Shown here: positions 50,022-59,707 of the stretch, piece after piece
How positions within the stretch are numbered: position 1 is the stretch's first letter
Layout of the letters: each line of letters opens with the position of its first letter
Assembly (NCBI RefSeq): GCF_900143015.1
Contig: NZ_FSRT01000001.1
Coordinates: 62,001-126,000 of the forward strand
Direction: 5' to 3'
DNA length: 64,000 bases
From: Fibrobacter sp. UWB11
GTDB taxonomy: Bacteria > Fibrobacterota > Fibrobacteria > Fibrobacterales > Fibrobacteraceae
Translations under genes and position numbers: made by a program
The notes under the pieces: generated by a model
What the model saw: only the letters and a program-made list of their open reading frames with translations
Databases searched by the model: none
What the model was told of the DNA's origin: nothing

Positions 50022-50891
50022 ATGGACGTGATGAAGATTGACTATGACTTGTTCAAGAAAATCTTGAAAGAGATTCCGTCGAATATTTTCTTCAAGGACA
50101 CCGAATGCCGTTACGTTTTTTCGACGCATTACTGGCGCCACCTTCAAGGAGCCGAGGATCCGTCGTGGGATATTGCCGGTAAGACTGACCTGGAAATCCG
50201 TAAAGATAAAGAAAATGCGAAACTCGCGATGGAACAGGATCGCGAAATCCTTCGCACGGGCAAAGGTACGCAGTACGTCATTGAAATTAATCAAGATGGC
50301 GTGACGGAATTTTTGGAACTTATTAAGAATCCGGTTCGCGATGACGATGGCAATATTATTGGTATTGTCGGTCTTATCAACAACGTAACCGAAAAAGTTT
50401 TGCTTGAAAAAAAACTTGAGATGTATGCCCACACTGACATGCTCACGGGCTTGTACAATCGAAATTATTTCGAAGAATGGGTTTCAAATTCTGTCAAGCC
50501 TGAAATGTGCCCTATGTGCGTAATTTCAGCGGATTGCGATGGCTTAAAGAGTACGAACGATTCGTATGGTCACGTTATTGGTGATGAACTGATTCGTTTG
50601 ACTGCATCGCTGTTCCGTGTGGTGCTCCCGGAAAAGGCAGTGATGTTCCGCGTGGGTGGTGACGAGTTTTTCCTTGTGCTTCCGAATACGACGCAAGAGG
50701 AATGTAAAAAGTATATCGATAACATGAATGAAGTTTCTCGTGCGCTGCTCTTGAAGGGTAAGCCAATTTGTGTTTCGTTTGGCTCTTGTGAAATCCAGTC
50801 ACCATCGCTTAGCTTTATGCAAGCTATGGAAATTGCGGATAAGCGAATGTACATGGAAAAAAGTACGAAGAAAGCTGAACAGAAAGAGTAA
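50022..50891 (+). CDS. PAS-GGDEF diguanylate cyclase
   Basis: A 289-aa protein: a PAS sensor (about 13-125, IPSNIFFKDTECRYVFST ... IGIVGLINNVTEK), a short signalling helix (KKLEMYAHTDMLTGLYNR), and a GGDEF domain with the intact RVGGDEF at 212-216. It should make cyclic di-GMP. No R-x-x-D inhibitory site is seen five residues upstream of the GGDEF, so feedback inhibition by product is not expected. There is no transmembrane segment, so it senses a cytoplasmic signal. AGAAGGAG precedes the ATG. Confidence 0.9.
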   Translation: MDVMKIDYDLFKKILKEIPSNIFFKDTECRYVFSTHYWRHLQGAEDPSWDIAGKTDLEIRKDKENAKLAMEQDREILRTGKGTQYVIEINQDGVTEFLELIKNPVRDDDGNIIGIVGLINNVTEKVLLEKKLEMYAHTDMLTGLYNRNYFEEWVSNSVKPEMCPMCVISADCDGLKSTNDSYGHVIGDELIRLTASLFRVVLPEKAVMFRVGGDEFFLVLPNTTQEECKKYIDNMNEVSRALLLKGKPICVSFGSCEIQSPSLSFMQAMEIADKRMYMEKSTKKAEQKE

Positions 50892-50916
50892 TTGACGTTT
50901 GAACGATAGAAATTCC

Positions 50917-51894
50917 ATGAAAAAAGAATACAAGGCGGTGCTATTTGGTAATGGCACCATGGGCGAACGCCATCGCAAGTTTTTTGAATATTCCGGTGTA
51001 CGTTTTTTAAGAATTTTTGATTTGGACGATTTGGATAGCGCCGGCAACGTGCGTACTTCGCTCGTTGATGAATTTATTTCGAATGAAAAAATTGATTTTG
51101 CCGTGATTGCGTCTCCGGCGACAACTCATTACCTGTATGCAAAGCTTTGCCTTGAGCGGAAAATTTCGGTGTTCGTGGAAAAACCGCTTGCAACGCTTGG
51201 CGAACAAGCGCAAGAGCTCGCGGATTTGGCTATCCGCAATAATGTGATTTTGTTTGTAGCGCAGTCGGAATGTTTTAATCCAGTGTTTTTGAACTTCCGA
51301 AAGCATTTTATGGCGGAACACGGTGACGTTAAGAATGCCACCCGCAATTTCCGAGATGAAGTACGCTTGAATGAATGCGCTGAATTGAATAAGTGCGCGA
51401 ATTCGTCGTTCCGTTTGGAATTCCGCCGCGAACACAAGTATTCTGCGCGTTGCCGCGATGTGAACGTGGCGCTCGATTTGCTAGTGCATGACCTAAGCCT
51501 TTGCCTTTCGATGTTCCACTATGATGATTTGAAAGTGGAAAAGTTCACGATTTCAAAAAATGAAGACCGTGCGCAAATGCAAATAAGCATTGTAAATGGT
51601 GCGCATGCTGGGGCTGAACTCGACTTTATTGTAGACCGCAATAGCGATATTGATGTGCGGACGATCTCTGTGGAATTTGCAAGAGGAGATGGTGGCCCGG
51701 CTTGCGATTACTCGGTGAGTCTTGCGCCGCATAACGAAAATGGCGAAGTTATTCATATCTCGGATTCGCTCGAAAATGAGCACAAATTCTTTTTGAAACT
51801 GATGGCTGGAGCCTGCTCTGAATGGGGTAGGCGTGCCGCGCAAAGCGCTGCGAACGCCGTCAAGCTCGCGACAATTTCTACAGCGTCATCCTAA
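50917..51894 (+). CDS. Gfo/Idh/MocA-family oxidoreductase
   Basis: A 325-aa protein from ATG 50917 (MKKEYKAVLFGNG); the TTG at 50899 is in frame but unsupported. The Rossmann fold is marked by LFGNGTMGERH, then FAVIASPATTHYLYAKLCLERKISVFVEKPL with the conserved E-K-P of the family, and a C-terminal alpha/beta substrate domain. NAD-dependent oxidation of a sugar or similar molecule is likely; substrate unknown. It is 25 bases after the cyclase gene. Confidence 0.8.
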   Translation: MKKEYKAVLFGNGTMGERHRKFFEYSGVRFLRIFDLDDLDSAGNVRTSLVDEFISNEKIDFAVIASPATTHYLYAKLCLERKISVFVEKPLATLGEQAQELADLAIRNNVILFVAQSECFNPVFLNFRKHFMAEHGDVKNATRNFRDEVRLNECAELNKCANSSFRLEFRREHKYSARCRDVNVALDLLVHDLSLCLSMFHYDDLKVEKFTISKNEDRAQMQISIVNGAHAGAELDFIVDRNSDIDVRTISVEFARGDGGPACDYSVSLAPHNENGEVIHISDSLENEHKFFLKLMAGACSEWGRRAAQSAANAVKLATISTASS

Positions 51895-51898
51895 ACGA

Positions 51899-51925
51899 AA
51901 AAAGTCCGCGACTTTCATCGCGGAC
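51899..51925 (-). terminator. glgP terminator
   Basis: On the minus strand GTCCGCGA-TGAAAG-TCGCGGAC followed by TTTTTT. It lies between two convergent genes. Confidence 0.8.
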
Positions 51926-51952
51926 TCCCTTATATCCTTAACTGGATCCAGA

Positions 51953-54427
51953 TTACAGCTTAATGCTGCACGGCTTGGCATTCCAGATTTCTTCAGCGTA
52001 CTGCTTGATGGTACGGTCTGAGCTGAACTTGCCCATGCGAGCGACGTTGAGGATTGCCATTTCTGCCCAGTGTTTCTTGTCCTGGTAAGCTTCAGCAACC
52101 TTCTTCTGCATATCCACATAGCTGCGGAAGTCTGCGCAGAGCATGTACGGGTCATGCGAGAGCAACTTTTCTGCAATGTGCTTGAAGGTTTCCGGATGAT
52201 CCGGGCTGAAGAAGCCAGAAGCGATGAGGTCGATTACGCGGCGGAGATCGTCGTCATGTTCGTAGAAGTCGCGCGGACGGTAACCCTTAGCGAGGAGGTC
52301 CGTCACTTCTTCAACGGTGAGACCGAAGATGAAGATGTTGTCGTCACCGACTTCTTCCTTCATTTCCACGTTAGCGCCGTCGAGCGTACCGATGGTGAGA
52401 GCGCCGTTCAAAGCAAACTTCATGTTACCCGTACCCGAAGCTTCGGTACCGGCGGTAGAAATCTGTTCGGAGAGGTCTGCAGCCGGAATGATCTTTTCGG
52501 CGAAGGACACGCGGTAGTTTTCGAGGAACACCATCTTGAGCTTGCCCTTGCATGCCGGATCAGCGTCGATGATAGAAGCCACAGCGTTAGCAAGACGGAT
52601 AATCTGCTTAGCCATCCAGTAACCTGGAGCGGACTTACCACCAATCATGATGGTACGCGGCATGATTTCCTTGCCGTCCTTCACCTGGATGTAAAGGTGG
52701 ATGGCATGGAGAATGTTCAAGAGCTGGCGCTTGTATTCATGAATACGCTTGACCTGCACATCGAAGAACGTGTTCGTGTCGACATCGACATTCTGCGTTG
52801 CCTTGAGGTACTTGGCGAGGCGTTCCTTGTTCTGCTTCTTGACTTCCATGAATTTCTTCTGGAAATCGGCGTCCTTGGCGAACTTCTCGAGCTTCTTCAG
52901 ATCGTCCAAATCCTTGACCCAGGATTCACCAATCTTAGAAGTGATGAGTTCGGACATAGCCGGGTTAGCCTTGCGGACCCAACGACGCGGCGTCACGCCG
53001 TTTGTCTTGTTGTTGAACTTTTCAGGCCACAGTTCGTAGAAGTCCTTGAAGAGCGTCGTCTTCAAAAGGTCGGAGTGGAGAGCTGCCACGCCGTTCACGG
53101 CAAACGAACCCACGATGGAGAGGTATGCCATGCGGACCATCTTGCAGCCGCCTTCTTCGATAAGGCTCATGCGAGCGAGACGGTTGTTGTCGCCAGGCCA
53201 CTTCATGGAAACCATGCGGAGGAAACGAGCGTTGATTTCGTAAATGATCTGGAGATGACGCGGCAAGAGCTTTTCGAACAAGCTGACCGGCCACTTTTCA
53301 AGAGCTTCCGGCATGAGCGTGTGGTTCGTATAAGCGAACGTGTGCGTCACGATGTCCCAAGCTTCGTCCCATTCGAGGTTTTCGATGTCGAGGAGGATGC
53401 GCATCATTTCGGCGATAGAGATTGCCGGGTGCGTATCGTTCAACTGGATGGCGACCTTTTCCGGGAAGAGCTTCCAGTCGTTGTTGTGGAGCTTCTTGAA
53501 GCGCTTGATGATGTCCTGCAAAGAAGCAGAGCAGAGGAAGTACTGCTGCTTGAGGCGCAGTTCCTTACCGTTCATGGAGGAGTCGTTCGGGTACAGAACC
53601 TTCGAAATCGTTTCAGAAAGTTCCATGTCCTGCACAGCGGCGATGTAGTCGCCGTTGTTGAAATAGCTGAGGCCGAAATCGTCGGCGGACTTCGCGCTCC
53701 AGAGGCGGAGGTTGTTCACCGTATTGTTCTTGTAACCCGGAATCGGTGTGTCGTAGGGGAGGGCAAGCACGTAGTCCTTCGTTTCCCAGCGGTTGCGGAG
53801 ACGACCGTTTTCGTCCATCCAGCTCACCACGTAACCGTAGAACGGAACCTTGATGGCGTTTGCCGGGCGGGCGATTTCCCACGGGTTCGGAAGGCGCAGC
53901 CAGTTGTCCGGCTGTTCTTCCTGTTCACCGTTCACAATCTTCTGGCTGAACATACCGTATTCGTAACGGATGCCCATACCCGTTGCCGGGAGTTCGAGCG
54001 TTGCCATTGAGTCGAGGAAGCAAGCAGCCAAGCGACCCAAGCCACCGTTGCCGAGACCCGCATCCACTTCCTGTTCGCGGAGTTCTTCGAGCGTCATGCC
54101 GATTTCGTCGAGGGCTTCCGTCACGGCGCTTTCGACGTCGAGGTTCAACACGGAGTTGCCGAGCGTACGGCCAATCAAAAATTCGAGAGAGAGGTAATAG
54201 ACGCGCTTGACGTCTTTTTCGTAATAGGTGTTCTGCGTCTTGATCCAACGGTCAACAAGACGGTCACGCACGGCGTAAGCCACAGCGAGGAACTTTTCGT
54301 GGTCCGTCACCGTGTATTTGCTGCGGGCGAGCGTGTGGTGGATGTGGTCGGTAAATGCCTTGCGGAAGGCTTCCGCGTCGGTACCGAGCACTGTAATGTC
54401 ACTTGCGTTCTTGGTAGTTTTAGCCAT
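51953..54427 (-). CDS. glgP: Glycogen/alpha-glucan phosphorylase
   Basis: An 824-aa GT35 enzyme that releases glucose 1-phosphate from glycogen. Visible landmarks: the N-terminal YYLSLEFLIGRTLGNS and GLGNGGLGRLAACF, NDTHPAISIAEMMR, TNGVTPRRWV, and the PLP-binding EASGTGNMKFALNGALTIGTLDGANVEM with the catalytic lysine. Length is normal for bacterial MalP/GlgP. It is highly GC-biased, as expected for an abundant enzyme. The divergent glgA-like gene in this window suggests intracellular glycogen storage. Confidence 0.95.
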   Translation of the reverse strand: MAKTTKNASDITVLGTDAEAFRKAFTDHIHHTLARSKYTVTDHEKFLAVAYAVRDRLVDRWIKTQNTYYEKDVKRVYYLSLEFLIGRTLGNSVLNLDVESAVTEALDEIGMTLEELREQEVDAGLGNGGLGRLAACFLDSMATLELPATGMGIRYEYGMFSQKIVNGEQEEQPDNWLRLPNPWEIARPANAIKVPFYGYVVSWMDENGRLRNRWETKDYVLALPYDTPIPGYKNNTVNNLRLWSAKSADDFGLSYFNNGDYIAAVQDMELSETISKVLYPNDSSMNGKELRLKQQYFLCSASLQDIIKRFKKLHNNDWKLFPEKVAIQLNDTHPAISIAEMMRILLDIENLEWDEAWDIVTHTFAYTNHTLMPEALEKWPVSLFEKLLPRHLQIIYEINARFLRMVSMKWPGDNNRLARMSLIEEGGCKMVRMAYLSIVGSFAVNGVAALHSDLLKTTLFKDFYELWPEKFNNKTNGVTPRRWVRKANPAMSELITSKIGESWVKDLDDLKKLEKFAKDADFQKKFMEVKKQNKERLAKYLKATQNVDVDTNTFFDVQVKRIHEYKRQLLNILHAIHLYIQVKDGKEIMPRTIMIGGKSAPGYWMAKQIIRLANAVASIIDADPACKGKLKMVFLENYRVSFAEKIIPAADLSEQISTAGTEASGTGNMKFALNGALTIGTLDGANVEMKEEVGDDNIFIFGLTVEEVTDLLAKGYRPRDFYEHDDDLRRVIDLIASGFFSPDHPETFKHIAEKLLSHDPYMLCADFRSYVDMQKKVAEAYQDKKHWAEMAILNVARMGKFSSDRTIKQYAEEIWNAKPCSIKL

Positions 54428-54554
54428 AAATCTAACCTGCCTGGTATTGTTTATTCAATCCAAGAAAAAGTTTAGAAATTTTTACGAGATTTGCAATACG
54501 TTAATTCTGTAAACCACAGTTGTAAGCCTTTTCAGGATATGTAAAGGATGTGGG

Positions 54555-55574
54555 CTATCTATGGTAATATGTGCTGTGGAGGAAGTATGAAAATTCGTTT
54601 AGGCGATTGCGGAGCGAAATTGGCTTGATGACTGTAGCACTGTCTGCATACGAAAGTACCCAGCGGTATAGTAATTCGTTCGCTTCGACCTTCATCGTGA
54701 CACGTAATTGTCCGTTCTTCAGCTCCTCGACTTTCATGGAGCGGTGGAAAGGCTTTTCATCAAGGTAGAATTTGGCGCTTGGGTCGAAAATGATTTCGAC
54801 ATCTTCTGCTTTCGGGTCTTGTGTGCCTAAAATGGCGGAGCCGAGCGTGACACGCTTGCGGAGCGTTTCAATAACTTTTGGATTTTCCTGGAATGTTTCT
54901 TTGGTGAGTTCGATGCTCTTGATGCGACGGAACTTGAGAACGTACGTCTTACCCGGATTGCTTTGCGATTCGCAGCCGATGTAAATCTCGTTTTGATAAA
55001 TGATAATCATCAGCGGAATGCGCACTTTCTTTTCCACTTTTTCAGGAGTGGCGTATTCCACCAGAATTTTACGGTGATCGTGAATGGCTCGCAAAATGGT
55101 CTTGAGTTTGTCGCTCGCGTCTTCCTCGAAATTTGGTGGCGTTCCCATAAAGAGAATTTTTGTATTCAGGGCGTCGGAAACTTGCTGGAGCGCCTTTCGT
55201 TCGCTTGCTGGCAGAGTCTTGTTGATCTTTTCAAGCAATGCAAAAATCAGTTCGCTTGTCGCGGGGTAGATGTTGGCAATGCGCTGCAAGAATACGAAAT
55301 GCAGCATCGTGTTTTCAAAATTCGGGAACAGCAGGCGGTCAGCCGTCTTGATGGCGGACTGATAGGCGAATGAACGCCCTTTGCCGTGCGTTTGTATGTA
55401 CGCTCCGTTGTTCATGGACACGAGAAAGCTCATATCGCGTTGCACATTGCGGCGTTCTCCCTCTGGAATCTGCAACACTTCCATCAAATTACTGATGGAA
55501 TAGCTCTTGTCCGGATTCGAAATCAAGTGTGCAAAAAGTTGAACAGTGCGTTCCCCACGAGTTTTCTCTGCCAT
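54555..55574 (-). CDS. WYL-domain transcriptional regulator
   Basis: A 339-aa protein. Residues 1-60 form an HTH of the DeoR type (ERTVQLFAHLISNPDKSYSISNLMEVL), followed by a WYL-like domain (about 165-245: HRKILVEYATPEKVEKKVRIPLMIIIYQNEIYIGCES) and a C-terminal WCX-like part (300-339). It shares an operon with RhuM: the ribosome binding site AGAGG overlaps the RhuM stop. WYL regulators often control phage-defence and DNA-damage genes, so it may regulate the RhuM gene or its neighbours. Confidence 0.75.
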   Translation of the reverse strand: MAEKTRGERTVQLFAHLISNPDKSYSISNLMEVLQIPEGERRNVQRDMSFLVSMNNGAYIQTHGKGRSFAYQSAIKTADRLLFPNFENTMLHFVFLQRIANIYPATSELIFALLEKINKTLPASERKALQQVSDALNTKILFMGTPPNFEEDASDKLKTILRAIHDHRKILVEYATPEKVEKKVRIPLMIIIYQNEIYIGCESQSNPGKTYVLKFRRIKSIELTKETFQENPKVIETLRKRVTLGSAILGTQDPKAEDVEIIFDPSAKFYLDEKPFHRSMKVEELKNGQLRVTMKVEANELLYRWVLSYADSATVIKPISLRNRLNEFSYFLHSTYYHR

Positions 55575-55583
55575 AATAAACCT

Positions 55584-56582
55584 CTAAATTTTGTTTGACA
55601 GCTTCTTCGTCTCTTGCAAGAACAGATCGAAATCGCTTTTCAAATTAGCCAATTCCTTTTGGCGGAAAAGCTTGTATTCATGTTCCGCCTTCACCATAGC
55701 TTCGTCGTGGCTTATTTTGCCTTTGCCTTCCAAAATTTTCCGCTGGCTCATGATGATTTGATTGTCGAGAGCTTTAACCCAGTCCTGCATTTTCATGGGC
55801 TTTTCATCCAAGGCTTGCAATTCGGCGAAATCAAGGAATTGCGATACCATCAGATTCAAACGCTGGAGTTCTTTTTCCGAAAGGTAGTTTTTTGCGATTT
55901 TTACATCGTCTTCTGTGATGTAGTCGCCCCTGAAATTTGTCATGCCAACGAATGGTTTCTCGCTGTCAACTCGCTCGTAGATAAGCTCTGCTGCGGTATG
56001 TTCGTGAACTGCGTAATGCAGTTTGTTTTGAACGGTAGCAAAGAATTCCTTCGTAATTTTTTTGCGGGGATCGTAGTCGATGGACGTTGCGTAGATGTCC
56101 GTGACTTGCTGATAGAAATTCCGTTCCGATGAACGAATATCGCGTATTCGCTGCAAAAGTTCCTTGAAATAGCGGTTCCGGCCATTTTTAAGCCTTTCAT
56201 CGTCAAGGGAGAACCCCTTCTGGATGAATTCATGCAACCTTGCTGTGGCCCACCGTCTGAACCTTGTGGCGACAGGGGATTGGACACGATAGCCGATGGC
56301 GATGATGACATCGAGGTTGTAATGAGCGATCTTTCGATGAACCTGTCGTTTCCCCTCTTGTTGAACTAACAAGAAATCCTTGTGAGTTGCCTCCTTGGGC
56401 AGTTCCTCGTCCTTGTATATGTTGTCAATGTGCAGGCTTATATTTTGCTGAGAGGTTTCATACAGCTCGGCTAGCTGAACCTGTGTCACCCATACATCTT
56501 CGTCGGCAAAACGCACGGAAATATCTGTATTGCCGTCTTTGTCGTGGTAAAGCAGAAAAGTGTTTTCTAATTCGTTTTTCAT
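55584..56582 (-). CDS. rhuM: RhuM-family protein
   Basis: A 332-aa protein from ATG 56582 (MKNELENTFLLYH). The RhuM/virulence-protein pattern is clear: WVTQVQLAELYETSQQNISLHIDNIYKDEEL, then IAHYNLDVIIAIGYRVQSPVATRFRRWATARLHEFIQKGF, followed by a long helical C-terminus. RhuM proteins are common in defence islands and mobile DNA and bear a KilA-N-like N-terminal DNA-binding domain. Their molecular role is unknown. Confidence 0.85.
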   Translation of the reverse strand: MKNELENTFLLYHDKDGNTDISVRFADEDVWVTQVQLAELYETSQQNISLHIDNIYKDEELPKEATHKDFLLVQQEGKRQVHRKIAHYNLDVIIAIGYRVQSPVATRFRRWATARLHEFIQKGFSLDDERLKNGRNRYFKELLQRIRDIRSSERNFYQQVTDIYATSIDYDPRKKITKEFFATVQNKLHYAVHEHTAAELIYERVDSEKPFVGMTNFRGDYITEDDVKIAKNYLSEKELQRLNLMVSQFLDFAELQALDEKPMKMQDWVKALDNQIIMSQRKILEGKGKISHDEAMVKAEHEYKLFRQKELANLKSDFDLFLQETKKLSNKI

Positions 56583-56656
56583 ACTGCACAAATATATACT
56601 GTAATGTTTGGCTCTGTCAAGTCGATCCGTGTAATTTTTATAAAACTGCGTAAACG

Positions 56657-56882
56657 TTAGGTCACAAAATCAATTAAGTCCAAATACATCATACGAGTTT
56701 TAAGAGATTGACATTCATCAATGTGGAAAGCTTCTTTTTCCCAAAAGTTGCTTGGAATAGAGATAGGCGTCATTCTTGAAAAATTCGTCTAAATCGCTAT
56801 CGCCACATTGGAACGAAGAAAGGTCTGTTTTACTATCGATGGGGTAGATTGTGCAATCAGATGCTAAAAGGATTCTTTCCAT
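56657..56882 (-). pseudogene. GNAT acetyltransferase relic with internal deletion
   Basis: Read on the minus strand, a 54-aa frame from ATG 56882 carries the N-terminal phrase FQCGDSDLDEFFKNDAYLYSKQLLGKR, typical of GNAT proteins, then ends at TGA 56718-56720. In another frame the next bases code for a C-terminal tail (DECQSLKTRMMYLDLIDFV) like the end of the same protein family. The middle of the domain (acetyl-CoA loop) is missing. Just upstream a frame ending NFAQIDEMVARTHSYQEA could be the C-terminus of a former partner gene. Confidence 0.6.
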
Positions 56883-57211
56883 TATGAGCCTCTTGATAAG
56901 AATGGGTACGAGCGACCATTTCGTCGATTTGGGCGAAATTCAAGAGCCATAACTCCTCCACAATTTAGATTTATTTAGAGTTATAGTCAACATCGGTTAT
57001 TTCTCCTTCCCCCGCGGACACGCAAAAACAGCGAGGCTTTAAAAACTATAAAATGCTCGTATGAGCACTGGAAAATATAAATCCGTAAATAGCGGTTGTC
57101 AAGAGCCGCGAGAAAAAATTTCCCTATACTTAAATTACGACATTATTTGTCGCAGTAAAATAGTATTTTTAGCGAATAACAATTTTACGGGAAAAACATA
57201 AAAGAGGCTTT
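56883..57211. other. Gap between GNAT relic and the HNH island
   Basis: About 330 bases with no gene. The segment is AT-rich except for a short GC-rich patch near 57013-57035 and holds the leader of the gene at 57212 (AAAAGAGG seven bases upstream). The minus-strand part next to the relic may be the remains of its upstream partner. Confidence 0.45.
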
Positions 57212-57871
57212 ATGAGAGGGCATTACATCTATCAATTGGCGGCGACAATCCTGCCGAACGGCTTAGGGCACGATACTGTCGTTCACGACTTGGGTGTTTT
57301 TACATCACTTCGCACCGCTGAAAAAATTATGCGCGAGTATGTTACGGAAGGCGACTTCTATTGCCCCGTCTACAGTTTTTCCATTATGTTCCTCCCGGTG
57401 AACGATGATTTGGAATATGAGTCCGAACGCCAAATCAATATCTATTCGCCTGCGGGTGAATTACAAATTTCGGAATTCAACATGATTTCTTGCAATGGCG
57501 CTTGGAGTAACCGATTGAATATTGACATCAGAGCCATCATTGATATTGGACCGTTTAAAAAGCCGTATTTTGTTCTGTACAATCATTGGCGTCGTGGGCT
57601 TGCGACCAAGTGCGCCCGCATTTCTTTTTTGGAGCCTAAATACGAACTGGGTGCATCGTACAATAAATCGGTTTGGTTCCTGGATGAAAATGAGAAAAAG
57701 ATGCTCGTCAAGTTTTTGAAATCGGGGAAACATTTTGGTTTTGAACCAAAACCATCAAATAATTGGCGGTGTGCCATTGGAGCTTTCAACAACGAAGTCC
57801 AATGCGATGACGAAAGTCGCTTTTTACCTTATGACCTCCCGATTCCCGACTACACAAAATTGGAGCCATGA
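57212..57871 (+). CDS. Unknown protein in HNH island
   Basis: A 219-aa soluble protein with alternating strands and helices, rich in aromatic residues (HYIYQLAATILPNG, FYCPVYSFSIMFLPVNDD). It has no recognised motif. The stop overlaps the start of the next gene (ATGATG), so they are co-translated. It is the first gene of the plus-strand set that leads to two HNH endonucleases. Confidence 0.5.
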   Translation: MRGHYIYQLAATILPNGLGHDTVVHDLGVFTSLRTAEKIMREYVTEGDFYCPVYSFSIMFLPVNDDLEYESERQINIYSPAGELQISEFNMISCNGAWSNRLNIDIRAIIDIGPFKKPYFVLYNHWRRGLATKCARISFLEPKYELGASYNKSVWFLDENEKKMLVKFLKSGKHFGFEPKPSNNWRCAIGAFNNEVQCDDESRFLPYDLPIPDYTKLEP

Positions 57872-58542
57872 TGATTAGAATTTTATCGTGTCCCCCGCGG
57901 TGGGATATCCTCGAAAAATTTTATCGCGTTTTTGATAAAGGCCGCAAACGCGGCTGCGTAGAACAATGGCAAAAAGAAATGCCTAAAAGTCTGTTGGAAC
58001 GGGAAATGTTCGAAACTAAAATCCACATCGAATTCCTGAACGACCGTCGAGAAAAATTGAATAAGGAATTCCGCTGGACATTCGCAAACATGAAAAAGCT
58101 AATCACGATTGATCAGCGCATTCGTGAACTCAATAACGAAATCAACCGCACCTTCAACGCCACGAAAAAGGACATCGCTGGGCTTGTCGCGCAAAAACAC
58201 GAGTGGTATAAAGAATACGAACTCGAAGCCGAAATTTGTCCCGCAAACGATTGGAGCATCGCCGGTGAAAACGAATACATCAGCGATTTGCTTTTCTGGT
58301 ATGTCAATTGGGATGCCATCAACATTCTTGCAAATACAAACGAAGACCATCACGAACGCCACAAAGCATACAACGTTCCTGCCTGGAAACAAATGATGCT
58401 TATAGACAAGTTTGTCGAAAGCGGTGTCACTTGGGAACTCGATGCTTTGCTCTATGATACCGATGCAAGCCTTTACAGTTTCAAGGACATCGTCCGATTC
58501 CGCCCAGAGCAATTTGAAGTGCGGTATAAGTTGAGTTTTTAA
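57868..58542 (+). CDS. Unknown coiled-coil protein in HNH island
   Basis: A 224-aa protein with a long charged helical region (about 40-115, EFLNDRREKLNKEFRWTF ... KKDIAGLVAQKHEWYKEYELEAE) and an alpha/beta C-terminal part. No family is recognised. It overlaps the preceding gene by four bases and precedes the first HNH gene by 24 bases. It could be a structural or immunity partner. Confidence 0.5.
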   Translation: MMIRILSCPPRWDILEKFYRVFDKGRKRGCVEQWQKEMPKSLLEREMFETKIHIEFLNDRREKLNKEFRWTFANMKKLITIDQRIRELNNEINRTFNATKKDIAGLVAQKHEWYKEYELEAEICPANDWSIAGENEYISDLLFWYVNWDAINILANTNEDHHERHKAYNVPAWKQMMLIDKFVESGVTWELDALLYDTDASLYSFKDIVRFRPEQFEVRYKLSF

Positions 58543-58566
58543 CATTAAAATGGAGGCTGCTTCATT

Positions 58567-59622
58567 ATGAAAAAGGCTAGAAGATTGCTTGATGAATTTT
58601 TGGAAAAAAACAAGAATTTATTTAAACAGCATGATTTGGAAATTGATGCTGATGAAATACATGATGGTCTGCCTCAAAATGCTTATGCATTTGTTGATGT
58701 CTATGAAAGGCACGATGAGGATAAAAATGGGTGGAAGGTGCGCCCTTTTCCAGAACCTATCGGTTTAAGATTTGGATGTTATGCGGCTGCAAATAATGGG
58801 CGGGGATGCTTTTTCCTTTCGTTCTTTATCCCGATGGCGCTTGTTGGGCGGATTCCCGAGAAAATGGTTGACTTGATTATCCCGCATAATCCGGACAGAT
58901 GGATTGAGAAAAAATGGAATGGAACAGATTCTATTTTGATTAAACCAGAGCATTTTCGGCAATTGACTCTTGAAACGATTGGAGTTAGTTTTGAAGGATT
59001 GAACTATGATGAAAGCCAAGAAATTGAATCAGATGATGTTCAAAAAATGATTGTTGAGAAAACCGCTCAGTTAGAAAATGGAACATCGTGGTTTTATTCC
59101 TATTTCTTTGACAAGAACGATGCAGAATGTGTTTTTGAAGAGTTCTTTGATGACATTATGCCGATTTTCAAAAGTGAAAAAGTAGATTGGCTTGAATGTG
59201 TTGCCGAAATCCAGGCTCGTCGCGGTCAAGGACTTTTTCGCCGTCAGATGATGAAATATTGGGAAAATAAATGTGCGTTTACGGGATGCGATAATCCTGA
59301 ATTGTTGGTGGCTTGCCATGCAAAGCCTTGTGCTGCGTGTGAAAATATCGAGCAACGAATGAGTCCATATAACGGATTCTTATTAAGGGCTGATATAGCT
59401 TATTTGTTTAATAAAGGACTCATTACTTTTCTTGATTGTGGTCTTATAATTATTTCTAAAAAGCTAAACGACGAGGACCAAAAAGCCTTTGGGCTTTATA
59501 GCGATATGTCTATTCGGAAACTTGATGAAAAACATCGTGAATTTTTGCATTACCATCAAAAGTATGTTTGGCAAGATCGTGATAGGGGAGAACTGATTTT
59601 GAAGATGAAAGCGTATCTGTGA
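58567..59622 (+). CDS. HNH endonuclease (HNH_2-like), first copy
   Basis: A 351-aa protein. N-terminal about 200 residues are unassigned. Residues 217-330 carry an HNH_2-like domain: RGQGLFRRQMMKYWENKCAFTGCDNPELLVACHAKPC, PYNGFLLRADIAYLFNKGLITF and the tail EKHREFLHYHQ. The catalytic His (C-H-A-K-P) is retained; the second Asp of the D-x-x-x-x-F-D motif reads N (LFNKG) while the first is kept. A relative follows at 59708. It may cut DNA or RNA as a defence effector. Confidence 0.75.
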   Translation: MKKARRLLDEFLEKNKNLFKQHDLEIDADEIHDGLPQNAYAFVDVYERHDEDKNGWKVRPFPEPIGLRFGCYAAANNGRGCFFLSFFIPMALVGRIPEKMVDLIIPHNPDRWIEKKWNGTDSILIKPEHFRQLTLETIGVSFEGLNYDESQEIESDDVQKMIVEKTAQLENGTSWFYSYFFDKNDAECVFEEFFDDIMPIFKSEKVDWLECVAEIQARRGQGLFRRQMMKYWENKCAFTGCDNPELLVACHAKPCAACENIEQRMSPYNGFLLRADIAYLFNKGLITFLDCGLIIISKKLNDEDQKAFGLYSDMSIRKLDEKHREFLHYHQKYVWQDRDRGELILKMKAYL

Positions 59623-59707
59623 TTCTATGTTGGAATAAGAATTACTGAATTTTGGAGGGAAATGAGTATAGATTTATAAAGATAATGATTTCAAAAGGAA
59701 ATGAACT

